From positions 1,178,001-1,242,000 of the forward strand of contig NZ_CP066784.1 in assembly GCF_028751195.1 (NCBI RefSeq): a stretch of 64,000 bases of DNA, given 5' to 3'. Source of the DNA: Alicyclobacillus sp. ALC3. Lineage in GTDB: Bacteria; Bacillota; Bacilli; Alicyclobacillales; Alicyclobacillaceae. Each line of letters starts with the position of its first letter. Position 1 is the first letter of the stretch. Under the pieces are notes generated by a model, which saw only the letters and a program-made list of their open reading frames with translations, made no database searches and was not told the origin of the DNA. Shown here piece by piece: positions 24,176-34,183 of the stretch. Made by a program: the position numbers and the translations under genes.

Positions 24176-26380
24176 TCACTCAGTACGCTGCACGGGCCTT
24201 GCGTAACGCTTCGGAAATACCTTCAGGCCGACAGATGGGTGAAACATCGCTTCAATCTGTGCTCCATCCTCAGCGTTGTCGCGGACGGACAGCACAATGC
24301 CTTCCCCGTACTGCGGATGCCTGATGCGATCGCCGGACTTCCAGTCGTACAGGACGTCATTGGTGAGAAAGACACGTGTGGTGTGTGTGTCTGGCAGTTC
24401 ATCCAGAAACCTCGAAGGATCTCGCAGTGAAACTTGCCCAAACAGCGTCCGTTCACTGCAATGTGTGAGATGAAGCCTGTCTTTGGCGCGTGTAATTCCG
24501 ACGTAACAGAGGTTACGCTCTTCTTCGAGTCCCGCCTCGTCGTCGAGCGAACGGGCATGCGGAAACACCGACTCTTCCATGCCAATCAGGAACACCACCG
24601 GGAACTCAAGGCCCTTACTTGCGTGCAATGTCATCAGTCGCACAGCGTTCTCTGGCTTGCCTTTCTCCTTGTCAACCTCCGACAACAGCGAAACCTCCGC
24701 GAGGAACTCCAACAGCGTGCCGTGCCTGCGTCGGTCAAAGGACTGAGTCACACTGAACAACTCGTTGATGTTTTCAAGCCGCTGCTGGTCCTCTTGTTTA
24801 CTGCTGCTTTCGTACATTGCCCGATAGCCCGTAGCATGCAACACCTCAGCGAGGTAGTCTGTCACAGGCATGCCTTCCATCCACAGCATGAGTTCCCGGA
24901 GGGCAGCTGCAAACCGCTCGGCTGCCTCGGTTGCCTCAGATTTTAACCCCACCTCACGGGCACGCGCCAAAGCCTCGAGCAGTGTGACTTCCTGTGCATG
25001 AGCAAAGTCGAGCAAGCGTCGAACCGTCTGTTCTCCGAGTCCGCGCTTTGGCGTGTTGATGACGCGCAGTAGCGATATTTCATCCTGCGGATTGACGAGC
25101 ACGCGCAGGTAGGCGAACACATCCTTAATTTCGCGCCTGTCGTAAAACGTCAACCCACCGACAATCGTGTATGGGATAGCCTGCTCCATAAACGCCTCTT
25201 CGACAACACGCGACTGCGCGTTCGCTCGGTAGAGCACCGCGCAGTCACCGTACTGACCTCCGTCCGTAACGTGCGCGGCGACTTGTTCCGCGACATACCG
25301 AGCCTCGTCTTCTCCATCTGTGAGTGCGCAGACGATGATCGGTTCGCCCTTGCCACGCACGGCGCGTAGGTTTTTTTCCTTTCTTTGGGTGTTGTTCGCG
25401 ATGACGGCGTTTGCCGCTTCGAGGATCACGGCCGTGGACCGGTAATTCGTCTCCAGCGTGACCACTGTGGCATCTGGGTAGTCGCGTTCAAAGTCGAGGA
25501 TGTTCCGGATGTCGGCACCGCGCCACGCGTAAATCGCCTGGTCGGAGTCACCGACCGCGCAGACGTTTCGGTACTTGTCGGCTAACAAGCGAACCAACTG
25601 ATACTGAGCTTTGTTCGTGTCTTGGTACTCGTCGACGTGCACGTAGCGAAACTTTTCCTGATAGCGTTCGCGCACCTCACCGTGGTTCGCGAAGAGCGCG
25701 ACTGTGTTCAAAATGAGGTCGTCGAAGTCCATGGCATTCGCCCCAAACAGCCTCGCCTGATAGACTTCGTACACGTCTGCAGCCACGGATTCATTCAAGT
25801 TCTTGGCGGCTTGCTTGCGTTTGACCTCACTGCCCGGCCGAAGCTCATTCTTCCAGCGGGATATGATGAACTGGATGGCGCGTGGATCAAACTTTTTCAG
25901 GTCAAAGTTAAGGTCAACCATCGCCTGAGACACAGCCTTTGTCTGGTCATCGGCGTCCAAAATGGTAAATGCGTGCGTGTAACCAATCTGCTCCGCTTCT
26001 CGGCGCAGAATGCGCACCGCGATGCTGTGAAAGGTGCCCATCCACAAGTCATGCGCGGCGTCGCCCACGAGGGCCGTGAGCCGTTCACGCATTTCCCGTG
26101 CGGCTTTATTCGTAAAGGTAATGGCGAGGATTTCGTGGACAGGCACCTGTTTCACAGTCAGCAGGTAAGCGATGCGGCGCGTCAGAACACTCGTCTTGCC
26201 ACTGCCAGCGCCCGCGACAACCAATACAGGTCCTTCCGTCGTCAATACAGCATGGCGTTGTTCCGGGTTCAGACCCTTGAGCAGTTGCTGCTCTGTCGGC
26301 GGCTGCACGGGTCGGCCAGCCTTAGGCCTTCTTCGCCATGTCCGGCCGCGCTTCAACTCTCGGGCTTGTTGCAATTCCAT
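24176..26380 (-). CDS. pcrA: ATP-dependent DNA helicase PcrA/UvrD
   Basis: A superfamily 1A 3'-5' helicase acting in excision repair and replication restart. The 734 residues contain motif Q/I with Walker A AGAGSGKT (56-63), TFTNKAAREM, Walker B-type VDEYQDTN, GDSDQAIYAWRGA, NYRST, VGG, LMTLHASKGLEFPVVF and VGITRAKDRL, in order. The C-terminal end is the usual PcrA Tudor-like extension. The ATG at 26380 with AGGAG five bases upstream is preferred over the GTG six bases earlier. No ligA or pcrB beside it, unlike B. subtilis. Confidence 0.95.
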   Translation of the reverse strand: MELQQARELKRGRTWRRRPKAGRPVQPPTEQQLLKGLNPEQRHAVLTTEGPVLVVAGAGSGKTSVLTRRIAYLLTVKQVPVHEILAITFTNKAAREMRERLTALVGDAAHDLWMGTFHSIAVRILRREAEQIGYTHAFTILDADDQTKAVSQAMVDLNFDLKKFDPRAIQFIISRWKNELRPGSEVKRKQAAKNLNESVAADVYEVYQARLFGANAMDFDDLILNTVALFANHGEVRERYQEKFRYVHVDEYQDTNKAQYQLVRLLADKYRNVCAVGDSDQAIYAWRGADIRNILDFERDYPDATVVTLETNYRSTAVILEAANAVIANNTQRKEKNLRAVRGKGEPIIVCALTDGEDEARYVAEQVAAHVTDGGQYGDCAVLYRANAQSRVVEEAFMEQAIPYTIVGGLTFYDRREIKDVFAYLRVLVNPQDEISLLRVINTPKRGLGEQTVRRLLDFAHAQEVTLLEALARAREVGLKSEATEAAERFAAALRELMLWMEGMPVTDYLAEVLHATGYRAMYESSSKQEDQQRLENINELFSVTQSFDRRRHGTLLEFLAEVSLLSEVDKEKGKPENAVRLMTLHASKGLEFPVVFLIGMEESVFPHARSLDDEAGLEEERNLCYVGITRAKDRLHLTHCSERTLFGQVSLRDPSRFLDELPDTHTTRVFLTNDVLYDWKSGDRIRHPQYGEGIVLSVRDNAEDGAQIEAMFHPSVGLKVFPKRYARPVQRTE

Positions 26381-26520
26381 CCACACTCCTGGTCATTGTG
26401 CTGTCTATGGTCGCTCTGCTGACACCCGGCTGTTTGGACAAGTGGTACTCTAATCAACTCTACACCACTTGGCAAACGCGTCGCATCACCACTGTCAGAC
26501 AGGTCCAGAAGGCATAGTTT

Positions 26521-26549
26521 GGCCGCACCTCGTGAAAACAGGTGCGGCC
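26521..26549. terminator. GC-rich hairpin after the acyl-CoA synthetase gene
   Basis: A 10-bp perfect stem GGCCGCACCT/AGGTGCGGCC with a 9-base loop stands eight bases past the stop of the 26557-28410 gene. No T-run follows on either strand, so termination strength is uncertain. Confidence 0.5.
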
Positions 26550-26556
26550 CGTTGAC

Positions 26557-28410
26557 TCAATCTTGTTCGTACAGCGCATCGATCTCCGCTTCGTAGCGCT
26601 TCGTCACGTCCCGTGTTCGCACTTTCAAGGTTGGCGTCAATAAGCCGTTTTCCACCGTGAATGGCTCGTTCGCCACAATCACTTTCTTGGGTTGTTCAAA
26701 GCGCGCCAGATTTGCAGTGTCCGCCTGAATTCGCTGCAGCAAAAATTCTGCCCGGTCACCGCCCGCAGCGAATTGCGCAGTCTGCGCCTCAGTCTGTGCA
26801 CGGTCGCGGCCGGCCGCGACCTCCCTGTCTGTCTCCTCTAGTCGTGCGTCCCCGAGCACCTCTTGGTTCGGTACGACAATTGCGCTCACATACTTGCGGT
26901 TTTGCCCGACAATCATGACCTGGTCGATAAACGGGTCTTTCAGAATTTCCGCTTCAACCGCAGCGGGAACGACTTTCTTGCCAGTAGAAAGAATGATCAG
27001 GCTCTTTTTGCGGTCGGTGATACGCAGGTAGCCGTCATCCGTCAACTCTCCGATATCGCCAGTGTGCAGCCAACCGTCTGCGTCAATTGCCTCTGCCGTC
27101 GCTGCCGCATCGCGCCAGTACCCTGGCGAAATGCTCGGCCCGCGCACCAGCAGTTCTCCGTCTTCGGCGATGCGCGCCGCCACATTGGCCAGAACTTGCC
27201 CTGCGAATCCAAGGCGCGGAGCCTCCGGCCGGTTGACCGCAATCACTGGTGATGTCTCGGTCATACCGTAACCTTCGACGACCGTGAGGCCGATAGCTGT
27301 GAAAAACTTCGCCACATAGAGTGGCAGTGGTGCGCCGCCCGTCACGATCAAGCGGATGTGTCCGCCGGTGGCCTGACGAATCCGTTCAAACACCACGCGG
27401 TCGTACAAAGAGAGCCGCCAGGACCCGACACGGGCCCCGTCCACGCGAGCCGCTGTACCCGCTTTCAGCGCGCGTTCAAATATCCTTTTGCGCCTCGCGC
27501 TACCTTGTTCGACTTGACGAAGCACTTGCTCTTGCAATTTTTCAAGGAGACGTGGAACTGTCGTAAACACAGTGGGTGGCATACGTTGAAAGTCTTCGGA
27601 AATGAACTGAATCCCACGCGAATAAGCAATTGATGCTCCAACTGAAAACGGTACAAATTGACCGGCCGTTCGTTCGAATATGTGCGACAAAGGAAGGTAG
27701 GAGAGGGAACGGTCCGTCGCCCGCAAGGCGATCATCGCAGAGATACCCTCCACATTCGACAGCAGGTTGCCGTGGGTGAGCATCGTGCCCTTCGGGTTCC
27801 CAGTTGTTCCTGACGTGTAGACAATGGTCGCAAGCTGGTCCCGCGTCAAGTTCCTGTAGTGAGCTTCCCATTCCGCCTCCGAAAATGCTTCTTCTGCGGT
27901 CTGCCACGCACAAAACAATTCCACTTGCCAGCGCTGCCTAGCGTTGCCCACTACGTCCACTGCATGCTCATCTTCCGGGTCTTCGTAGAGTACAACGAAC
28001 CGCAAACCTGGCATGGAATCGGTCGGAAGCTCCAACAGTTTAGCCAGTTGCTTTACATCTTGCAAGAAGATCCCGCTCATCTGAGATTGATTGACGATGT
28101 ACTCGATTTGCGGTCCAGTCAAACTCGGATAGACTGGTACCACGACGGCTCCTAGACCCATCACGGCAAAATCCGTGATTGGCCACCAAGCACGGCTCTC
28201 GGCGAGCAACCCGACCAAATCGTCCGGACCGACACCGACCGTCTCGAGTTGCCGAGCCACTCTGCGGATATCACGCCAAAACTCTGTGTACGTCCACGCG
28301 TCATACCCGCCAGATGTGTTTGGGTCAAGCAACGCCGTCCTCGATGCATGCGCTTGCACAGACTTCGCCAACAGTTCCGGTAAGCTGTGTGTTCCTTCCT
28401 GCTGTCCCAT
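26557..28410 (-). CDS. Long-chain acyl-CoA synthetase (AMP-forming, FAA1-type)
   Basis: Activates fatty acids to acyl-CoA through an acyl-adenylate. The 617 residues have the AMP-binding P-loop YTSGTTGNPKGTMLTH (about 195-210), VEGYGMTETSP (about 380), the linker TGDIGELTDDGYLRITDRKK, and the C-terminal catalytic Lys region. The sequence resembles the bacterial long-chain FAA1/FadD15 group more than acetyl-CoA synthetase. It is a single-gene unit, divergent from the PIG-L gene, and fits fatty-acid use with FadH and the 40-43 kb group. Confidence 0.9.
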   Translation of the reverse strand: MGQQEGTHSLPELLAKSVQAHASRTALLDPNTSGGYDAWTYTEFWRDIRRVARQLETVGVGPDDLVGLLAESRAWWPITDFAVMGLGAVVVPVYPSLTGPQIEYIVNQSQMSGIFLQDVKQLAKLLELPTDSMPGLRFVVLYEDPEDEHAVDVVGNARQRWQVELFCAWQTAEEAFSEAEWEAHYRNLTRDQLATIVYTSGTTGNPKGTMLTHGNLLSNVEGISAMIALRATDRSLSYLPLSHIFERTAGQFVPFSVGASIAYSRGIQFISEDFQRMPPTVFTTVPRLLEKLQEQVLRQVEQGSARRKRIFERALKAGTAARVDGARVGSWRLSLYDRVVFERIRQATGGHIRLIVTGGAPLPLYVAKFFTAIGLTVVEGYGMTETSPVIAVNRPEAPRLGFAGQVLANVAARIAEDGELLVRGPSISPGYWRDAAATAEAIDADGWLHTGDIGELTDDGYLRITDRKKSLIILSTGKKVVPAAVEAEILKDPFIDQVMIVGQNRKYVSAIVVPNQEVLGDARLEETDREVAAGRDRAQTEAQTAQFAAGGDRAEFLLQRIQADTANLARFEQPKKVIVANEPFTVENGLLTPTLKVRTRDVTKRYEAEIDALYEQD

Positions 28411-28649
28411 CTGATCGCCTCTGATTCCGCCGCATTCCAGTACATAAAGGCGGAGTATTCGGTTGCTGACTCTCCCTGAAGTCTAGCACTCTTACTAGCG
28501 TCCTACCACACGTCAGACGATTGTGCGAGTGTTCAGTCACAGCAAAATGCGTGAACTCATCCTTGGACTTATCGTTTGTTCGAACGCGCGTGCTATGATG
28601 AGTCCAGACACCACTACCTACATGCCGGGACCTGACAGGAGGCTTCGCC

Positions 28650-29393
28650 ATGACGATTTACGATCTGATGCCTATACCGCAGCTGTTAGACGCCAAACGT
28701 GTGCTCTGTGTGCAACCGCACCCTGACGACATGGACATCTCTTGCGGCGGCACACTCGCGCGACTCGCCGACCAAGGTGCAGAAATCACATACCTGACTG
28801 TGACGGACGGAGGCGCAGGCAGTCCGGTCCGCACATCTGAAACAGAACTTGCCGCCCTTCGCCGCAAGGAACAAGCTGCGGCGGGAGCGCTCATCGGCGT
28901 GCAGAACTATGAGTGGCTTGCCTTTCCAGACCGTGCATTGCTAGACCCGGCTCAAGTGCAAGACGCTGTCATCCGCGCCATCCGCGTGCACCGACCAGAC
29001 ACACTTGTGACCGTTGACCCGTGGCTGCTATATGAGTCACACCCTGCACATCGGACAGTTGGCCAGTCTGTGGCAGCAGCAGCTTTGTTCTCAGGCATGC
29101 CGAACATCAGTCCGGAGCAGACGGACGCCGGTCTGCTAGCGCACACAGTTGAACGCGTGGTGTTCACGTTTACAGCGAAGCCAAACACGCAGGTCGACGT
29201 GACAACTACGTGGGAGCGCAAGATGCAAGCGATTGCGGCCCACAAGAGCCAGTTTCCAGATTCGACATGGTCGATGTACCAATACTACTTTCAAACGCAG
29301 GCAGAAGCCGCCGGAACCACAGCTGGCTATGCGCTTGCAGAGAATCTGCGCGTTCTCTCACCGCTGCATCTGCACTGCAACACGGACGTGTGA
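28650..29393 (+). CDS. PIG-L/LmbE-family deacetylase
   Basis: A zinc-dependent N-deacetylase of 247 residues. The metal motif HPDD lies at 24-27 (VQPHPDDMDISCGG) and the distal metal His in SHPAHRTVG near residue 130. In Bacilli this family includes BshB, which deacetylates GlcNAc-malate in bacillithiol synthesis, but other substrates are common, and no bshA or bshC is adjacent. The ATG has ACAGGAGG nine bases upstream. A TATGAT -10-like box lies at 28594. It overlaps the next gene by one base (TGATG). Confidence 0.85.
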   Translation: MTIYDLMPIPQLLDAKRVLCVQPHPDDMDISCGGTLARLADQGAEITYLTVTDGGAGSPVRTSETELAALRRKEQAAAGALIGVQNYEWLAFPDRALLDPAQVQDAVIRAIRVHRPDTLVTVDPWLLYESHPAHRTVGQSVAAAALFSGMPNISPEQTDAGLLAHTVERVVFTFTAKPNTQVDVTTTWERKMQAIAAHKSQFPDSTWSMYQYYFQTQAEAAGTTAGYALAENLRVLSPLHLHCNTDV

Positions 29394-29866
29394 TGAGACA
29401 GCGCAGAAACGGCAGACTCAGTTGGGTGCTTCTCATCGTGGTCGCTGTCGGCTTTTATCTCGTCGAACACCAGAAGGTTCCGACTGTCACTCCACCTGCG
29501 CACTACACGTTCGTGGGGAAGGACGTCCGGATTCCAGTGAACATGGCTCGCGCCGCAAACACACAGACCGGTTGGGCGCTCGCGCGGACGAGTCAAGGCT
29601 TCTACGTGGCTCTGCTCTATCAGAACGGACAGCTCAGACACCAGTTCCAAGCCACGACAAAAGCCGCCCCACAGCAACAAGGCGGCTCATCGGGACAAAC
29701 TTACGCGGCAACAGGCCAGGTGAACATGGCTGGGACACTGTACCGCGTAGCAGAGATTCACGTTAGCGCGGATGGAAAGACGGGATACATTCAACTTAAT
29801 CCGGAGGGCAATCGCACTGGTTCGCAAAACGCAGCGGCACCGTCGAGCGGCAACACTGTTCCGTAG
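29393..29866 (+). CDS. Membrane-anchored small protein, unknown
   Basis: A 157-residue protein translated from an ATG that overlaps the PIG-L stop codon, so it is coupled to it. It has a short basic N-terminus, one membrane helix (about residues 9-24), and an extracytoplasmic part rich in Gln/Ser/Gly with no recognised motifs. Its last 76 bases overlap the 3' end of the convergent hom gene. The open frame starting earlier (29210) runs within the PIG-L gene and is rejected. Confidence 0.55.
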   Translation: MRQRRNGRLSWVLLIVVAVGFYLVEHQKVPTVTPPAHYTFVGKDVRIPVNMARAANTQTGWALARTSQGFYVALLYQNGQLRHQFQATTKAAPQQQGGSSGQTYAATGQVNMAGTLYRVAEIHVSADGKTGYIQLNPEGNRTGSQNAAAPSSGNTVP

Positions 29867-31182
29867 ACAGGGTAGCCGCTCGCCGGCACATGCCAGAGCG
29901 CCTGCGCCACTTGCTGTACCACAGTCGGTACGAGCTCCCCAGTGACAACCCACGCCGCTTGCGCGTGGGTTGTCGCGATTGGCTGCACCTGCTCGACCAA
30001 CAGTCCTGGCTGCGCGGCCAACTTGTGGTAAAGCAGCTCTGCTCCAGCTCTGCCCCCGAACCGGTTGTTGCCGCTCGTTTGCAGCGTTACGACGACAGCG
30101 CGCGCAGTGGGCTCCGTGAACTTCACAGTCTGTACACTGCCAGCGCCCATGGGCCGCGTGGTGCCAAGCGTCGAAGCGGTCGCTGCACGTGTTGCTCCGC
30201 CCACCTGCTCGACAGCCTTCAGCACATCCTCGACAATGGCGCTCGCCGTTGGCTCTGCACCCGCACCTGCGCCTGCGAACAACAGGTCTCCCGCCAAATC
30301 ACTCGAAACCACCAACCCGTTGTGGACTCCGTCAATACCGTACAACAAATCACTTGGCGCAACTAGGGCAAGGCCTACACGTGCTCGGATTGGACCACCC
30401 TGCAGTATCACTTCAACGACATGCTTCAGCTTCCACCCGAGTTCCGCGGCGAGAGCCAAATCTTCACGCCGTACGCTAGCTATTCCGCTGCGTGCAACTG
30501 CGTCTGCCGGGACGCTTAGGCCAAAGGCCGTACGAGTCAAGACCTGCAACTTGGCGAGGGCGTCCCAACCATCGACGTCCGCCGTCGGGTCCGCCTCGGC
30601 ATACCCCGCCGCCTGCGCCTCTGCAAGCGCCTGCGCGAACGACAGCCCATCGTGATCCATCTGCGTCAGGATGTAGTTACTCGTGCCGTTGACAATCCCA
30701 CGCAGCCCGAAAATGTGATTGGCGCCATAATAACTGTCCAGCACATGCAACACCGGAATCGCCGCACCCACCGCCGCGTCGAACAAGAGCGCACGGCCGG
30801 TCGACGTCGCGAGCTCCGACAGCACCTCACCACGCGCGGCGAGCAGTTGTTTATTCGCAGTCACCACGTGTTTGCCGGAGCGAAGCGCCAAGGAGATGGC
30901 GTCTTCTGCCGGCGACAGACCTCCCATCGCCTCGACTACAACATCGACATCTGAAGCGGTGACAACATCTTTCCAGTTGGCGGTGAGGAGTAGCGGATCG
31001 ACGTGCTGAGGACGCGCCCGGTCGACGTCGCGCACCGCGATGCGCACGACCTCGAGTTCCACCCCGGTCCTGCAGGCCACTCTGTGTTTACTCTGTTCCA
31101 CTGCCCAGACCACACCAGCACCGACAACGCCACAGCCCAAGAGACCGATGCGAATTCTGCGTTCAACTCTCTGTGCGCTCAT
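29791..31182 (-). CDS. hom: Homoserine dehydrogenase
   Basis: NAD(P)H-dependent reduction of aspartate semialdehyde to homoserine. The 463 residues have the N-terminal nucleotide-binding loop LGCGVVGAGV, the catalytic core with GIVNGTSNYILTQM and EAQAAGYAEADPTADVDGWDA (conserved acid and Lys region), and a C-terminal ACT-like domain (VVTLQTSGNNRFGG). The ATG overlaps the metX stop as ATGA, so translation is coupled. It is the last gene of the SAM-controlled operon. A 12-bp perfect hairpin lies inside the coding region (29944-29974). Confidence 0.93.
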   Translation of the reverse strand: MSAQRVERRIRIGLLGCGVVGAGVVWAVEQSKHRVACRTGVELEVVRIAVRDVDRARPQHVDPLLLTANWKDVVTASDVDVVVEAMGGLSPAEDAISLALRSGKHVVTANKQLLAARGEVLSELATSTGRALLFDAAVGAAIPVLHVLDSYYGANHIFGLRGIVNGTSNYILTQMDHDGLSFAQALAEAQAAGYAEADPTADVDGWDALAKLQVLTRTAFGLSVPADAVARSGIASVRREDLALAAELGWKLKHVVEVILQGGPIRARVGLALVAPSDLLYGIDGVHNGLVVSSDLAGDLLFAGAGAGAEPTASAIVEDVLKAVEQVGGATRAATASTLGTTRPMGAGSVQTVKFTEPTARAVVVTLQTSGNNRFGGRAGAELLYHKLAAQPGLLVEQVQPIATTHAQAAWVVTGELVPTVVQQVAQALWHVPASGYPVYGTVLPLDGAAAFCEPVRLPSGLS

Positions 31183-32387
31183 GAGCGATGACCTCGCAGA
31201 CGACCCGCAATCAAGGCCGCTACCCGCGACTGTTCGAGCAAGAAGGCGTCGTGCCCGTAGGCCGACGAGAGTTCTAAGTACTCGCAGTCAACACCGCTGT
31301 GACGGGCTACTTCGGCTGTTTGCTTCAGCGTCTGTGCACCGTACAGGTAGTCACTGTCGATCGCGACCACCGTCAACTGAGACTCCAAGTGCCGCAGAGC
31401 TTGAGGGACGCCGCCGCGGCCGCGCCCGATGTCGTGACTGTCCATCGCCCGCGATAGATACAGGTAGCTGTTTGCGTCAAACCGCCGCAGCAGCTTCTCA
31501 CCCTGATACTGCAGGTAGGACTCCACCGCGAATTGCGGTTCTGTAAAGGCTGCGAGCGGTGAAAGCGTTGCACGTTCTCGACCCACCTCGAACCACAGCG
31601 GGTCCGGTTGTTCCCCCGGAGCAACCGCGGCACTCGCCCTGCCATCCCGTCCAAACCGAGCCAGGTACAGTTCGTCGGTGCGGTACGTCAGCATCCCAAT
31701 GGCGCGCGCAACGTTCAGCCCTGCCGACGGAACCCGACCTGTGCCATAATAGTTGCCCTGCTGCCAGTCTGGGTCATTGACAATCGCCTGACGCATAGCC
31801 TGGTTATACCCAATCGCAAGCGGAGGAAATGCAGCGTGCGCTGCGACGACCACGGTGTGCTCGACCCGCCCTGGCGCCACAAGCGGCCACTCCCACGCCT
31901 GCATGCCGCCAAGTGAACCGCCGATGACCAACTGCACGCGCTCGACACCAAGTTGCTCAGTTAACCGGACTTGTGCGCGCACGATGTCGCGCACGGTCAC
32001 AAGCGGGAAGCGCAGCGCATACGGCTGTCCGTCAGCCGCTAGCGACGACGGTCCTGTCGATCCCGCACAGCCACCGAGCACATTGCTCGCGAGAACGAAC
32101 GAAGTGTTTGTGTCGAGCAACTTGCCTGGGCCGATGAGCCCACTCCACCAGCCGTCCGGGTTGCCCGGGCCTGCGTGTGCATCCCCGGTCAGGGCGTGGC
32201 AAATGACGACCACGTTGTCGCGGGTGGGGGACAAGGTCCCCCAAGCTTCGTACGCGATCTCTACATACGGAAGCACTTCCCCAGACTCAAAGCGAAACGC
32301 TTCGAGCCGCTCGACACCGTGGCGGTAAGGCACATCCACTGAGTGATTCACGCTCTGCACCCGCTCTGTGTGTGCGTCCACCGCCAA
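31179..32387 (-). CDS. metX: Homoserine O-acetyltransferase
   Basis: Transfers acetyl from acetyl-CoA to homoserine, giving the substrate of MetY. The 402 residues show the alpha/beta hydrolase fold with HALTGDAHAG (65-72), the nucleophile Ser158 in GGSLGGMQAWEW, the catalytic Asp region VAIDSDYLY, and the His in SSAYGHDAFLLE. Family naming follows MetX; succinyl use cannot be ruled out by eye. The TTG start at 32387 has GGGAGGGAG about four bases upstream. It is the middle gene of the operon. Confidence 0.93.
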   Translation of the reverse strand: MAVDAHTERVQSVNHSVDVPYRHGVERLEAFRFESGEVLPYVEIAYEAWGTLSPTRDNVVVICHALTGDAHAGPGNPDGWWSGLIGPGKLLDTNTSFVLASNVLGGCAGSTGPSSLAADGQPYALRFPLVTVRDIVRAQVRLTEQLGVERVQLVIGGSLGGMQAWEWPLVAPGRVEHTVVVAAHAAFPPLAIGYNQAMRQAIVNDPDWQQGNYYGTGRVPSAGLNVARAIGMLTYRTDELYLARFGRDGRASAAVAPGEQPDPLWFEVGRERATLSPLAAFTEPQFAVESYLQYQGEKLLRRFDANSYLYLSRAMDSHDIGRGRGGVPQALRHLESQLTVVAIDSDYLYGAQTLKQTAEVARHSGVDCEYLELSSAYGHDAFLLEQSRVAALIAGRLRGHRS

Positions 32388-32469
32388 TCGACTCCCTCCC
32401 TTCGGCGAACCACTGCCAACTAGCAGTTTATCTAAGCTACTTCAGTCACAGCTTCCACTACAGCTTCAG

Positions 32470-34002
<1,533 letters not shown>

Positions 34003-34036
34003 TTGCAACACCTGTATGCGGTTGATTGATAGCGGT

Positions 34037-34065
34037 ACTATATCACCGACAAAACAGAGTGTCAA
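34037..34065 (-). promoter_or_regulatory. Sigma-A promoter of the met operon
   Basis: A perfect TTGACA (34065-34060) and TATAGT (34042-34037) are separated by 17 bases, placing the start about 30 bases before the S-box. Confidence 0.85.
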
Positions 34066-34183
34066 TTACCGTGTTTGGACCGACGCAGGCCACAACACAG
34101 GACTCCGACGACAACCTGTTTGCTTGTCACGCCGCATCCTGCATGATACATTCTGCTTGGTGCGTAATCGGGAGGTGAGACCG

